NCBI GenBank assembly: GCA_937957685.1
Contig: CALGAO010000063.1
Coordinates: 1 to 13,204, forward strand
Reading direction: 5' to 3'
Length of the DNA stretch: 13,204 nucleotides
Origin: an uncultured Paenibacillaceae bacterium
GTDB taxonomy: Bacteria > Bacillota > Bacilli > Paenibacillales > DA-C8
The position numbers and the translations under genes are program-made. The stretch's first letter is position 1. Every line of letters starts with the position of its first letter. The notes beneath the pieces are model-generated. The model did no database searches. It was not told the origin of the DNA and saw only the letters and a list, made by a program, of their open reading frames with translations. Of the stretch, positions 1 through 7,075 are shown piece after piece.

Positions 1-398
1 AGCCGGTCCTCATTGGTCACGATCCGGCTGCTCCCCTTCTCGCCTCGCGAGCCATGTTCCCTGAACAGGCGGACATACGTCTCATCGCCAAGCACCTGAA
101 TGCTGCGCGACGGGATGATCGTGCACCACAGGTTGGAGAACAACGTTTGCAGGCGATTCACCAGCTTGATGATGATCGCGGCCGTAACCAGTATGGCGAG
201 GAACGCTGCCAGCCAGAGCACGAGATTGTGCTCGCCGGGCCACAGATCCAGATTGATCCCGTACAATCGCAGGGAGGAATAAACGACCTTCAGGGACCAT
301 TCTCCGAATTCGATGGCGTAACCCCACAGCCCTAACAGGAAAGGCATGATGTACGCCATCACATACAGGATTGTCTTCCGTCTTGATCTCTTGTTCAT
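1..398 (-). CDS. Partial two-helix membrane protein, possible N-terminus of a TrkA/RCK-like channel protein
   Basis: This reading frame is open from an ATG at 398 to the left edge, giving 132 codons without a stop, so the gene continues outside the window. The N-terminus is basic (MNKRSRRK) and is followed by two hydrophobic stretches, about residues 10-28 and 58-78. Between them is a short segment, SSLRLYGINLDLWPGEHN. That layout (helix, pore-like segment with LRLYGIN, helix, then a soluble part) recalls from memory the membrane part of NAD-binding TrkA/RCK potassium-channel proteins. However, the glycine-rich nucleotide-binding motif expected after the second helix is not visible. Instead there is a stretch SIQVLGDETYVRLFREHG that may be the start of a divergent cytoplasmic domain. 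No good ribosome binding site precedes the ATG. The family assignment is tentative; a membrane protein is the safer call. Confidence 0.5.
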   Translation of the reverse strand, partial: MNKRSRRKTILYVMAYIMPFLLGLWGYAIEFGEWSLKVVYSSLRLYGINLDLWPGEHNLVLWLAAFLAILVTAAIIIKLVNRLQTLFSNLWCTIIPSRSIQVLGDETYVRLFREHGSRGEKGSSRIVTNEDR

Positions 399-541
399 GC
401 GCGTAAAGTTACCGATCCAGGATCGGAGAGCGAGGATCTCACCTGCACTTTCTGTCACGTGGTCGAATCTCGTCGAAACGCCATTTTTATCATTATTCTA
501 CCAGCCTGGACCATTTCCCTGCTGGCGATGCGTCGATCTGT

Positions 542-1291
542 TCACTTCACCCCGATCGTCAGCCTGGCCTTGCCCTTGCAGCCGAACCATTCCGACCAGA
601 CATCCGGAGATAGGGCATCCGAAGCCTGTTCCGCTGCGCGTGCTTCAGAATCGCTCACCGACAGGACCAGCCTGTCCCAGATCGCCTCGATCGTCTCCTC
701 CGGCTCATAGATGATCCAGGTGTTCGTGTTCAGCGGATCCGTATAATCGAACGCGCATTCCGCCGGGAACATCGACGGTCCCGACTCCGAGCCTTCGAAC
801 ATATAATATCGGATGACCTTCCCCAGATAATCCCTGTCGGCCTTGAATGGCGACGCCGGGTCGGCGATCGCGATCTCGCCTGTGACCGCACCGCTGCGGC
901 GCAGCTCCGCATACTCCCGCATGCGCTGGTCCAGCAGCTCGCACGGCAGATTCGCCTGCCGGCATACTGCGACCATCTCCTCGCGTGTGAGACCATCGAT
1001 GATCACCGGTCGATCCTGCGTGAAGTTGCAGATCACATAACCGACATCGTTCATATAGATATCGCTCTTCGCGCCGAGCGGCTTCATCTTCCTGATCTGG
1101 ACGCTCGCCGCGAGGCGGACCAGTTCGTCCTCCGGCAGCTGACCCAGCGTATATACACCCAGGTCTCGCGGCAATTCTCCGTACTCGCGCGTATAGCCAA
1201 CGCTGCGAATGCGTCCCTGCATCGCCTTGCGATCCCGCACCAGCACCACCATGAGCTTCAGCAGCAGCTCATTCTTTTCCTTCGCATTCAT
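542..1291 (-). CDS. Restriction-endonuclease-like protein, possibly catalytically dead
   Basis: The protein has 249 residues. The start at 1291 is preferred over the ATG at 1312 because GGAGG lies 6 bases before it. No signal peptide or membrane helix is seen. The middle has a run KSDIYMNDVGYVI (75-87) followed by RPVIIDGLTREE (94-105). Further on come SPFKADRDYLGKVIRYYMF (147-165) and FPAECAFDYTDPLNTNTW (175-192). From memory this order matches a family of type II restriction endonucleases with a [KA]-x-D-[IV]-x-[IV]-N-x-[IV]-G-Y-S-I-K block and a PALVNHTTR-like block. In that family the lysine after GYSI would be the PD-(D/E)xK catalytic residue; here the position holds Cys88. No DNA methyltransferase lies nearby, which also argues against a working restriction system. 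An extended -10 promoter candidate lies at 1364-1372. The coding call is firm; the family link is an inference. Confidence 0.75.
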   Translation of the reverse strand: MNAKEKNELLLKLMVVLVRDRKAMQGRIRSVGYTREYGELPRDLGVYTLGQLPEDELVRLAASVQIRKMKPLGAKSDIYMNDVGYVICNFTQDRPVIIDGLTREEMVAVCRQANLPCELLDQRMREYAELRRSGAVTGEIAIADPASPFKADRDYLGKVIRYYMFEGSESGPSMFPAECAFDYTDPLNTNTWIIYEPEETIEAIWDRLVLSVSDSEARAAEQASDALSPDVWSEWFGCKGKARLTIGVK

Positions 1292-1363
1292 GGTTATCCT
1301 CCATCTGTTCACTTTCCGTTCCGTCGCGAGCGGAAAGTTAACGCTTGTTCAACTTACAACGCC

Positions 1364-1372
1364 ATTGTAGCA
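1364..1372 (-). promoter_or_regulatory. Extended -10 promoter candidate
   Basis: Read on the minus strand the sequence is TGCTACAAT, an extended -10 element (TGn plus TACAAT, 5 of 6 to TATAAT). It lies about 75 bases before the start codon at 1291. There is no clear -35 hexamer, as is common for extended -10 promoters. Confidence 0.4.
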
Positions 1373-1572
1373 CAGATGGTCCCCTGATGGCGCCTGCATC
1401 TTGTTGTCGCATTCCCGTGCATCTGCGCTATAATGGAACAGGACACAGCCGCATGCAGCGGATGAAAGCTTCCTTATATTAATGAAAACGAATCCACGTT
1501 CCGTTAGGATCAGGCCAACCGTGTCATCAGCAACCCTCGAATGAAACACAGCCAATCACAAAATAAGCTTGG

Positions 1573-1601
1573 TTGACAACGATCCATTCATCCTATACGA
1601 T
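1573..1601 (+). promoter_or_regulatory. SigA-type promoter candidate for pdxK
   Basis: TTGACA (1573-1578) and TACGAT (1596-1601) are separated by exactly 17 bases. The -35 is perfect and the -10 matches 4 of 6. Transcription would begin near 1608, leaving a leader of about 78 bases before the pdxK start. Confidence 0.55.
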
Positions 1602-1685
1602 TACATCAATTTCTCCTGTGCGCGCATGACGCGCAGGGGACAACCCTTGTATCCGGCAACAGATCATTCAAGGAGTGAGGAAACC

Positions 1686-2504
1686 ATGAAGAAAGTATTG
1701 ACGGTAGCAGGCTCTGACACCAGCGGCGGAGCCGGCATCCAGGCGGATCTGAAGACGTTCGAGGAGCGCGGCGTCTACGGGATGACGGCGCTCACCACGA
1801 TCGTAACGATGGACCCGGACACCAACTGGTCGCATCACATCTACAACGTGCCGCTCGAGGTCGTCGAATCGCAACTGAAGACGGTGCTTGACGGAATCGG
1901 ACCGGACGCGGTCAAGACGGGGATGCTCGGCCCGGCGGAAACCATCGAGCTGGTCGCCAGCCGGCTGAAGGGGCAAGAGAGGCTCGTCATCGACCCGGTC
2001 ATGGTCTGCAAGGGAACGGACGAACTGTTGCAGCCGGAGGCAGCCGCGGCGATTCGCGATCTGCTCGTGCCGATCAGCCTGGTGGTCACGCCGAATCTGT
2101 TCGAGGCGTCGCAACTGGCCGGCACCTCGCCGCTCCGCACGATCGAGGACATGAAGGAAGCTGCGGCTCGCATCCACGAGCGCGGCGCCCGCTACGTGCT
2201 CATCAAGGGCGGCAGCAAGCTGGAGCAGGCTTCGTCAGCCGTGGATCTGCTGTACGATGGACGCGACTTCCAGCTGTTCGAGGCGCCGAAGATCTCCACC
2301 ACCTACACGCACGGCGCAGGCTGCACATACTCGGCCGCGATCACGGCGGAGCTCGCTCGCGGGCTGTCGGTGCCGGAGGCGGTAGCTGCCGCCAAGGCAT
2401 TCATCACCAGCGCCATCGGCAGCGGATTCCCGTTGAACCGATTCGTTGGCCCGACGATGCACGCCGCCCACCGCCTGAACGCCCAGGGCGCCATCCTGAA
2501 GTAA
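1686..2504 (+). CDS. pdxK: Pyridoxine/pyridoxal/pyridoxamine kinase
   Basis: This 272-residue cytoplasmic kinase phosphorylates B6 vitamers to feed pyridoxal phosphate salvage. It belongs to the ribokinase superfamily, ThiD-like branch. The start at 1686 is chosen because AAGGAGTGAGG lies just upstream and the protein then begins MKKVLTVAGSD like its relatives; an upstream in-frame TTG at 1569 would add 39 unsupported residues. Visible motifs are AGSDTSGGAGIQADLKT (8-24), VIDPVMVCKG (101-110), VVTPNLFEA (133-141) and THGAGCT (208-214). His209 and Cys213 of the last motif match the His/Cys pair of the Bacillus/Staphylococcus PdxK type, known to act on pyridoxal. The sequence MDPDTNW and the end PLNRFVGPT also follow the B. 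subtilis PdxK pattern. ThiD-like activity on hydroxymethylpyrimidine is the alternative, and there are no thiamine genes nearby. It stands alone behind its own promoter. Confidence 0.93.
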   Translation: MKKVLTVAGSDTSGGAGIQADLKTFEERGVYGMTALTTIVTMDPDTNWSHHIYNVPLEVVESQLKTVLDGIGPDAVKTGMLGPAETIELVASRLKGQERLVIDPVMVCKGTDELLQPEAAAAIRDLLVPISLVVTPNLFEASQLAGTSPLRTIEDMKEAAARIHERGARYVLIKGGSKLEQASSAVDLLYDGRDFQLFEAPKISTTYTHGAGCTYSAAITAELARGLSVPEAVAAAKAFITSAIGSGFPLNRFVGPTMHAAHRLNAQGAILK

Positions 2505-2657
2505 GCGGGAAGGCGCGGCAATGGCGCACGGATCACCTCCTGTCGATCATGACCATCAGAATCACCAGCCCGTTCATTGCCGCATGCGTAACTATTTCCC
2601 GATCCGCTGCGTCTGAAGGATAGCAGGTCAGTTGATTGACCAGAAGGGGTGAGCCTG

Positions 2658-3056
2658 ATGCTGAGATTTCTGCCGCCGAAACGCGATACCCGCTGGCTCT
2701 GGTGGGGAATCGCCTATCTGATCGTCGTGTGGGGTTGTCTGGTTGTCAATCGATATATCGTGCTCGATGCATCCATCAGTTTCATCATAGTGCCGAGGAT
2801 CCTGCTGCTGGCCGGGATCATCTCCGCCATCGCCAATCTGGCGGGCTATCTCGGCGCGCGCTGGATCTGGTTCGGCTCGACCCTGGGCATCGCCTTCGGT
2901 CTTACGATCATGATGATCAACAGCGGCCAGAACACCGGATGGGAGGATCTGATCAGCTTCCTGTCCTTTCTGATGCTGTCCGGGTTCGGCATCGGCGCGG
3001 GGATCATCGTCGAGTGCCTCATGGCCCTGATCAGACTCGCTCGCAGACGCAGCTAA
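2658..3056 (+). CDS. Four-helix membrane protein of unknown function
   Basis: The protein has 132 residues. The ATG at 2658 is preferred because AAGGGGTG lies 6-8 bases before it; the in-frame GTG at 2649 overlaps that site. Four hydrophobic helices are visible, about residues 14-36, 43-65, 70-88 and 98-122. Short basic segments flank the first helix (RFLPPKRDTR) and close the C-terminus (RLARRRS). No conserved catalytic motif was recognised. It ends shortly before a bidirectional terminator facing truA. The 153-base gap from pdxK shows no strong terminator, so some read-through from pdxK is possible. Function is unknown. Confidence 0.7.
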   Translation: MLRFLPPKRDTRWLWWGIAYLIVVWGCLVVNRYIVLDASISFIIVPRILLLAGIISAIANLAGYLGARWIWFGSTLGIAFGLTIMMINSGQNTGWEDLISFLSFLMLSGFGIGAGIIVECLMALIRLARRRS

Positions 3057-3071
3057 CCTCGCAACAAGCCA

Positions 3072-3118
3072 ACGTCTCTCATTCGCCTCGCTCTCCATGG
3101 CGCTGCGATGAGAGACGT
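3072..3118. terminator. Bidirectional terminator candidate between convergent genes
   Basis: ACGTCTCTCAT (3072-3082) pairs perfectly with ATGAGAGACGT (3108-3118) over 11 base pairs, around a 25-base loop that can pair further. The tail on each side is only moderately T-rich. Its place between the ends of two convergent genes supports a terminator role for both. Confidence 0.55.
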
Positions 3119-3130
3119 CTCTGTTTCTGT

Positions 3131-3868
3131 CTAGTAGCCGATGCTCTCCAGGTACAATCCATAGGCCTCCGCCATCCGGCCGGTCAGCGAACGGTCCCGG
3201 CTGGCGATGATCGCAGGCACATCCTCCGCCCGCTTCTCCCCCATGCCAACCTCGATCAGAGTGCCGACGATCTTGCGCACCATGTTGTACAGGAAGCCGT
3301 CACCGCGCACGCGAATCTCGATGAATCCGTCCTGCGTCCCGATATCCAGCGAATAGATCGTGCGGACGGTTTTCTTCTTGTTCGCCTTCGCATTGGAATA
3401 GGCGGTGAAATCATGCTCTCCGAGGAAGTGCCTCGCCGCGCGTCTCATCTCCGCGATATCCAGCTTTTTCTTCACATGCATGCTGTATCTCCGCATGAAC
3501 GGATGGCTGTGATCCTCGTTCCAGATCTTGTACAGATACGTCTTCTCCTTCGCATCGAACCGCGCATGGAAATCCTCGTCCACCCGTTCCACGCTCAGAA
3601 CGCTGATGTCCGGCGGAAGCTGGTGATTGAGCACATTGCGCAGCTTCGTCTCGCTCCAGGGTTCCCTCAGCTTCACATTGGCGACCTGGCCGAGCGCATG
3701 GACGCCTGCATCCGTGCGGCCCGAGCCGATGACCTCCACCGGATGGCCTGCCGCTTCCGCCAGAATCTGCTCCAGCTTCCCCTGGATCGTCTGCTCTCCG
3801 CCGCCCAGCCTCTGCCAGCCCTTGTATCTGACTCCGTCATACTGGATCGTCATCTTATAGTTGTACAT
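3131..3868 (-). CDS. truA: tRNA pseudouridine synthase A (TruA), probable second copy
   Basis: This 245-residue enzyme converts uridines 38-40 of tRNA anticodon stems to pseudouridine. The start at 3868 (MYNYKMTIQYDG) is chosen because AAGGAG lies about 11 bases upstream; an ATG at 3913 would add 15 residues not seen in the family. The catalytic motif GSGRTDAGVHA is at 48-58, with Asp53 as the nucleophile. Further family landmarks are YKGWQR (15-20), the FHARFDAKEKTYLYKIWN segment, DFTAYSN, and VRGDGFLYNMVRKIVG near the C-terminus. In Bacillota the main truA normally sits beside rplQ, rplM and rpsI, none of which is here. The RYKGWQR N-terminus also differs from the usual form, so this is probably the second TruA paralogue known from several Bacillota. 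A promoter candidate lies at 3945-3973. Confidence 0.92.
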   Translation of the reverse strand: MYNYKMTIQYDGVRYKGWQRLGGGEQTIQGKLEQILAEAAGHPVEVIGSGRTDAGVHALGQVANVKLREPWSETKLRNVLNHQLPPDISVLSVERVDEDFHARFDAKEKTYLYKIWNEDHSHPFMRRYSMHVKKKLDIAEMRRAARHFLGEHDFTAYSNAKANKKKTVRTIYSLDIGTQDGFIEIRVRGDGFLYNMVRKIVGTLIEVGMGEKRAEDVPAIIASRDRSLTGRMAEAYGLYLESIGY

Positions 3869-3944
3869 CCTGATGGCAGCTCCTTCGGTTTCACTAGATT
3901 GCATGCGACGCATCCGAACCGACGGTCGCGTTCAATCCGTTACT

Positions 3945-3973
3945 ATCGTATCCAAGTTTCGGCAGCAAGACAA
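3945..3973 (-). promoter_or_regulatory. SigA-type promoter candidate for truA
   Basis: Read on the minus strand, TTGTCT (3973-3968) and TACGAT (3950-3945) are separated by 17 bases. Transcription would begin near 3938, about 70 bases before the truA start. Confidence 0.5.
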
Positions 3974-4109
3974 CCTGTACAGCCCGGCTGTTGATCCGCG
4001 CCCTGCCGTTCGCCGTATCGACAAGATGCGATCGGGATAATCATCTTCTCACACAAATAATCATAATTTCCGATCTTTTCCATTTCATAGTGTCGGACTT
4101 GTCCAATAA

Positions 4110-4118
4110 TGGTATGAT
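4110..4118 (+). promoter_or_regulatory. Extended -10 promoter candidate for the pectate lyase gene
   Basis: TGGTATGAT is an extended -10 (TGn plus TATGAT, 5 of 6). It would start transcription near 4125, about 90 bases before the gene. The palindrome GGACTTGTCC lies at the -20 to -30 position relative to that start, where a regulator could act. Confidence 0.4.
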
Positions 4119-4214
4119 TTCCATAAATTAGCACTAAAGGAGGGCAGAAGATTTCCAAACATCCAGACTTGCCTGGCGATCATTCATTCATTTAAAAATG
4201 ATAAGGAGGAATTC

Positions 4215-5324
4215 ATGATGAAGAAAAGTCTCGTGTTGCTCGGTATCTTCGCCTTGTTGGTCGCTCTCCTGCCCATCGTTCCCCCGCAGGAAGCGGAAGC
4301 AGCCTCGGCCATTCATCACGGCCTGTACAAGATCATCAACCGTCACAGCGGCAAGGCGCTGGAGGTGTATGAGTGGTCGCATGCGAATGGCGGCAATGTT
4401 GTGCAATGGACCGATCACGGCGGGGACAACCAGCTGTGGCGCTTCGTCAGCGTGGGCAACGGGTATTATCAGGTGATCAATGCCAACAGCGGTCGCGCCC
4501 TCGAAGTCTACGCCTGGTCAACCGCGGACGGCGGCAACGTCGTGCAATGGCAGAATCTCAATAACTACAATCAGCACTGGAAGCTGGAGGACAGCGGCGG
4601 CTATGTCCAGCTGAAGAATCGCCACAGCGGCAAGGTGCTGGAGGTCTACCAATGGTCGACCGCCAACGGCGCCAATGTCGTGCAATGGACCGATCTTGAT
4701 GGGGCGAATCAACGGTGGACGCTGATCAATGTGTCGCCAAGTCCGATCACGGTCAACTCCACGATCGTTGTCGGTCCGGGTCAGACCTTTGACGGCCAGG
4801 GACGCGTATACATCGCCGGTCCGAGCCTCGGAGACGGAAGCCAGAGCGAGAACCAGAAGCCGGTATTCCGCCTCGAGAACGGCGCGACACTGAAGAACGT
4901 TGTGCTCGGCGCCCCTGCGGCGGATGGCATTCACACCTATGGAAACGCTTACCTTCAGAATATCGTCTGGTTGGACGTCGGGGAAGACGCGCTGACGATC
5001 AAGTCATCCGGCACCGTCACGCTGAACGGCGGAGCTGCTTATGATGCGGCCGACAAGATCTTCCAGATCAACGCCGCCAGCACCTTCAATCTGTACAACT
5101 TCGTGGCCCGCAACGGCGGCAAGCTCATCCGTCAGCTCGGCGGTTCGACCTTTACGGTTCATGTCAACATCGACAGCAGCGACATCGCCAACATGAAAGA
5201 GGCGATCTTCCGCACGGACAGCAGCACCAGCACCGTCACGATGACGAACACGCTCTACCACAACGTCGGGCGCAAATGGTATGGCGTGCAGCATGTGACC
5301 GAGTACAACAACACGGAATATTAA
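4215..5324 (+). CDS. Secreted pectate lyase, ricin-type lectin domain plus PL3 lyase domain
   Basis: The protein has 369 residues. AAGGAGGA precedes ATGATG, so translation begins at 4215 or 4218. A signal peptide is clear: MMKK, hydrophobic core 5-22, probable cleavage after AEAASA near residue 32. Residues 36-172 form a ricin B-type (CBM13-like) lectin trefoil of three repeats, each with HSGK/NSGR...LEVY...NVVQW and ending in NQLW (72-75), NQHW (119-122) and NQRW (165-168). Residues 178-369 are a polysaccharide lyase family 3 domain that cleaves pectate by beta-elimination with calcium. Landmarks are GQTFDGQG, LGDGSQSENQKPVF, GADG-like AADGIH, DVGEDALT, DKIFQINA and GKLIRQ. Lys281, Lys303 and Arg306 keep the same spacing as the catalytic K107, K129 and R132 known for Bacillus Pel-15E. 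No cysteine is present. The lectin probably anchors the enzyme to plant cell-wall polysaccharide. Confidence 0.93.
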   Translation: MMKKSLVLLGIFALLVALLPIVPPQEAEAASAIHHGLYKIINRHSGKALEVYEWSHANGGNVVQWTDHGGDNQLWRFVSVGNGYYQVINANSGRALEVYAWSTADGGNVVQWQNLNNYNQHWKLEDSGGYVQLKNRHSGKVLEVYQWSTANGANVVQWTDLDGANQRWTLINVSPSPITVNSTIVVGPGQTFDGQGRVYIAGPSLGDGSQSENQKPVFRLENGATLKNVVLGAPAADGIHTYGNAYLQNIVWLDVGEDALTIKSSGTVTLNGGAAYDAADKIFQINAASTFNLYNFVARNGGKLIRQLGGSTFTVHVNIDSSDIANMKEAIFRTDSSTSTVTMTNTLYHNVGRKWYGVQHVTEYNNTEY

Positions 5325-5403
5325 GCTGTACATCACCATCGCAGGAGAGTCACGGCTGCAGCAGCGCGTCTGCGGAGCGGCCGCGCTTCATGATGCCATC
5401 ATC

Positions 5404-5435
5404 AAAGTTGGGCGAGAACCATCTCGCCCAACTTT
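5404..5435. terminator. Strong bidirectional terminator
   Basis: AAAGTTGGGCGAGA (5404-5417) pairs perfectly with TCTCGCCCAACTTT (5422-5435) over 14 base pairs with a four-base ACCA loop. The A and T runs at the stem base give a T tract in both directions. It ends the lyase gene on the plus strand and the permease operon on the minus strand. Confidence 0.85.
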
Positions 5436-5455
5436 ATGCATGACAATTAACGCCA

Positions 5456-6337
5456 TTAACCTTTGACGGAACCCATGACGAGCCCTTTCATGAAATACTT
5501 CTGCAGGAACGGATACACCATGAGGATCGGCAAGGCCGCCAGGAACACCTGCGCCGCCTTGAAGGTCCGGTCGGAGACCATCGTCGCCTCAAGCAGCTGG
5601 TCGACCTGCAGATTGTTCAGCTCCGGCGTGACGATGATCGTCTGCAGGTAGCTCTGCAACGGATAGTTCTTCGGCGAGTTCATGTAGATCAGCCCGTCGA
5701 ACCAGGAGTTCCAATGGTGAACCAGCACGAACAGCGAGACGGTGGCAAGGGATGGCAGCGACAACGGCAGGAAGATCTGGATCAGGATGCGCCAGCGCCC
5801 CGCGCCGTCCATGAAAGCCGCCTCCTCGATCTCCTTCGGCAGGCCGCGGAAGAAGTTCATCAGCAGGATGACATTGAATACCGGCACCGCGCCCGGAAGG
5901 ACAAGCGCCCAGATCGTGTCCAGAAGGCCCGCTTCCTTGATCGTCATATACGTCGGGATCAGACCGCCGCTGAACATCATCGTGATGATGAAAAACCAGG
6001 CATAGTAGTGCCGATACCGGAAGCCGAAACGGTCCTTGGACAGCGGATAGGCGACGAGGATCGTCAGCACCATGTTGACGATGTACCCGAGCGCCACCCG
6101 CTCCAGGGACACGAGGAATCCCTGAATGAATTCCGGTTTGGACAACGCGTATTTGTAGGAGGCCCAGGTGAAATCCACCGGCCAGAACTTGACGAATCCG
6201 GCCGCGGCGGCGGACTTCGAGCTGAGCGAGATCGCCAGCACGTTGATCAGCGGCAGGAGACATAACAGGGCTGAGATGGCCAGGATGGTATAGTTGCAGG
6301 CGAGGAATACCTTGCGTCCTGTTGTAAGCTTGTGCAT
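5456..6337 (-). CDS. Carbohydrate ABC transporter permease, LplC/MalG-type
   Basis: The protein has 293 residues and six predicted membrane helices, about 13-37, 75-98, 110-128, 140-162, 192-216 and 262-281. The binding-protein-dependent transport (MetI-like) EAA loop is at 171-190 (EEAAFMDGAG...RWRILIQIFLP), the site that contacts the ATPase. The C-terminus KYFMKGLVMGSVKG is the usual ending of LplC-type permeases (GxxxGxVKG). GGAGGGGG lies about 10 bases before the ATG. It follows the LplB-like gene with an 18-base gap and ends before a strong terminator, so the two form a short operon. Such permeases usually import plant cell-wall oligosaccharides. With the pectate lyase alongside, oligogalacturonide or rhamnogalacturonan import is likely but not shown by the sequence. 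Confidence 0.92.
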   Translation of the reverse strand: MHKLTTGRKVFLACNYTILAISALLCLLPLINVLAISLSSKSAAAAGFVKFWPVDFTWASYKYALSKPEFIQGFLVSLERVALGYIVNMVLTILVAYPLSKDRFGFRYRHYYAWFFIITMMFSGGLIPTYMTIKEAGLLDTIWALVLPGAVPVFNVILLMNFFRGLPKEIEEAAFMDGAGRWRILIQIFLPLSLPSLATVSLFVLVHHWNSWFDGLIYMNSPKNYPLQSYLQTIIVTPELNNLQVDQLLEATMVSDRTFKAAQVFLAALPILMVYPFLQKYFMKGLVMGSVKG

Positions 6338-6355
6338 GATGTCCGATCCCCCTCC

Positions 6356-7075
6356 CTAGAATACCCGATAGCCCGCGTAGCGATTGGCCAGGAAATTCGC
6401 CAGCACGATCAGGACGAACGAGATGGCCGATTTGAACAATCCGACCGCGGTCGCCACACCGTACTGCGCGTCGATCAGACCGAGGCGGTACACGAGCGTA
6501 TCGATGATATCGCCGGTGCTGTACACCATCGGGCTGTACAGGTTGTAGACCTGCTCGAAGCCGGCATTCAGCACATTCCCCAGGCTGAGCACCGTCATCA
6601 GCATGATGATCGGCAACATGCCGGGCAGCGTCACGTGCCAGGTCTGCTTCCAGCGGTTCGCTCCGTCCACCACCGCCGCCTCATACAGATGGGGATCGAT
6701 GTTGGTCAGTGCGGCCAGATAGACGATCGTTCCGTAACCGAAGTTCTTCCACACATCGGTGGCCACAAGCGTAAACGGGAACCAGTCCTCATCCCCCAGG
6801 AAGAAGATCGGATCCGCGCCGAAGAATCCAAGAATCTCATTCACGATCCCATTCGAAGGAGACAGGATGTCGATGAAGATGCCGCCCAGGATGACCCAGG
6901 ACAGGAAGTGCGGGAAATAGATGATCGTCTGCACCGTCCGTTTGAAAAACAGCGTGTTGATGCCCCAGTTGTAGATGATGATCGCCAGAACATACAGCGG
7001 GAGGAGGATCAGGATAAAACTCAGAATCAGCCTTTTCAGCGCCGTTTTCCGCCAAGCATTCTTCACCAGTCTCAT
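6356..7075 (-). CDS. Sugar ABC transporter permease, LplB-type, lacking its first membrane helix
   Basis: From the ATG at 7075 the protein has 239 residues; GGGGGA lies 9 bases upstream. A start at 7144 would add 23 polar residues that do not resemble the family. The core is clearly LplB-like: FFKRTVQTIIYFPHFLSWVI (43-62), LSPSNGIVN (71-79), DPIFFLGDEDWF (88-99), the EAA loop YEAAVVDGANRWKQTWHVTLPG (131-152), and the terminal NRYAGYRVF. Relatives are about 300 residues and begin with a membrane helix plus a long loop (a YxPMYG...AF segment and WVGL...FF). Both are missing, and the helix before FFKRTVQ (15-36) is divergent. So this is either a 5'-truncated gene or an unusual short form with five helices. 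The missing part is not found upstream in any frame. The gene diverges from the ECF sigma operon. Confidence 0.85.
   Translation of the reverse strand: MRLVKNAWRKTALKRLILSFILILLPLYVLAIIIYNWGINTLFFKRTVQTIIYFPHFLSWVILGGIFIDILSPSNGIVNEILGFFGADPIFFLGDEDWFPFTLVATDVWKNFGYGTIVYLAALTNIDPHLYEAAVVDGANRWKQTWHVTLPGMLPIIMLMTVLSLGNVLNAGFEQVYNLYSPMVYSTGDIIDTLVYRLGLIDAQYGVATAVGLFKSAISFVLIVLANFLANRYAGYRVF

Larger units (their letters stand above)
1292..1685. other. Intergenic region between divergent genes
   Basis: This 394-base stretch separates the minus-strand gene starting at 1291 from pdxK. It holds a minus-strand extended -10 promoter candidate (1364-1372), a perfect TATAAT at 1429-1434 without a convincing -35 partner, and a good plus-strand promoter candidate at 1573-1601. 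No tRNA, riboswitch or convincing small gene was recognised. The short minus-strand open frame at 1349-1555 has no Shine-Dalgarno sequence or recognisable motif. Confidence 0.6.
3869..4214. other. Divergent intergenic region between truA and the pectate lyase gene
   Basis: This 346-base stretch carries promoter candidates pointing both ways: minus-strand for truA (3945-3973) and plus-strand for the lyase (4110-4118). It becomes clearly more AT-rich toward the lyase gene. A short GGAC-TT-GTCC palindrome sits at 4095-4104, just before the lyase promoter, and could be an operator. No gene or structured RNA was recognised. Confidence 0.55.

Noticed and set aside
410..424. CCGATCCAGGATCGG hairpin upstream of the left-edge gene
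   Set aside because: Only five base pairs and no T tract; it is too weak to call a terminator or operator.
1490..1685. TPP-type riboswitch before pdxK
   Set aside because: The conserved CTGAGA and related riboswitch blocks are not present; the gene is also of the PdxK and not the thiamine type.
2636..3994. Long plus-strand open frame of 452 codons
   Set aside because: It is the antisense shadow of truA joined to another frame of the four-helix protein gene; composition is rich in Arg, His and Gln, as expected for a shadow.
3943..4158. Minus-strand 71-codon open frame upstream of truA
   Set aside because: No Shine-Dalgarno site, no recognisable motif, and it overlaps the promoter candidates of both divergent genes.
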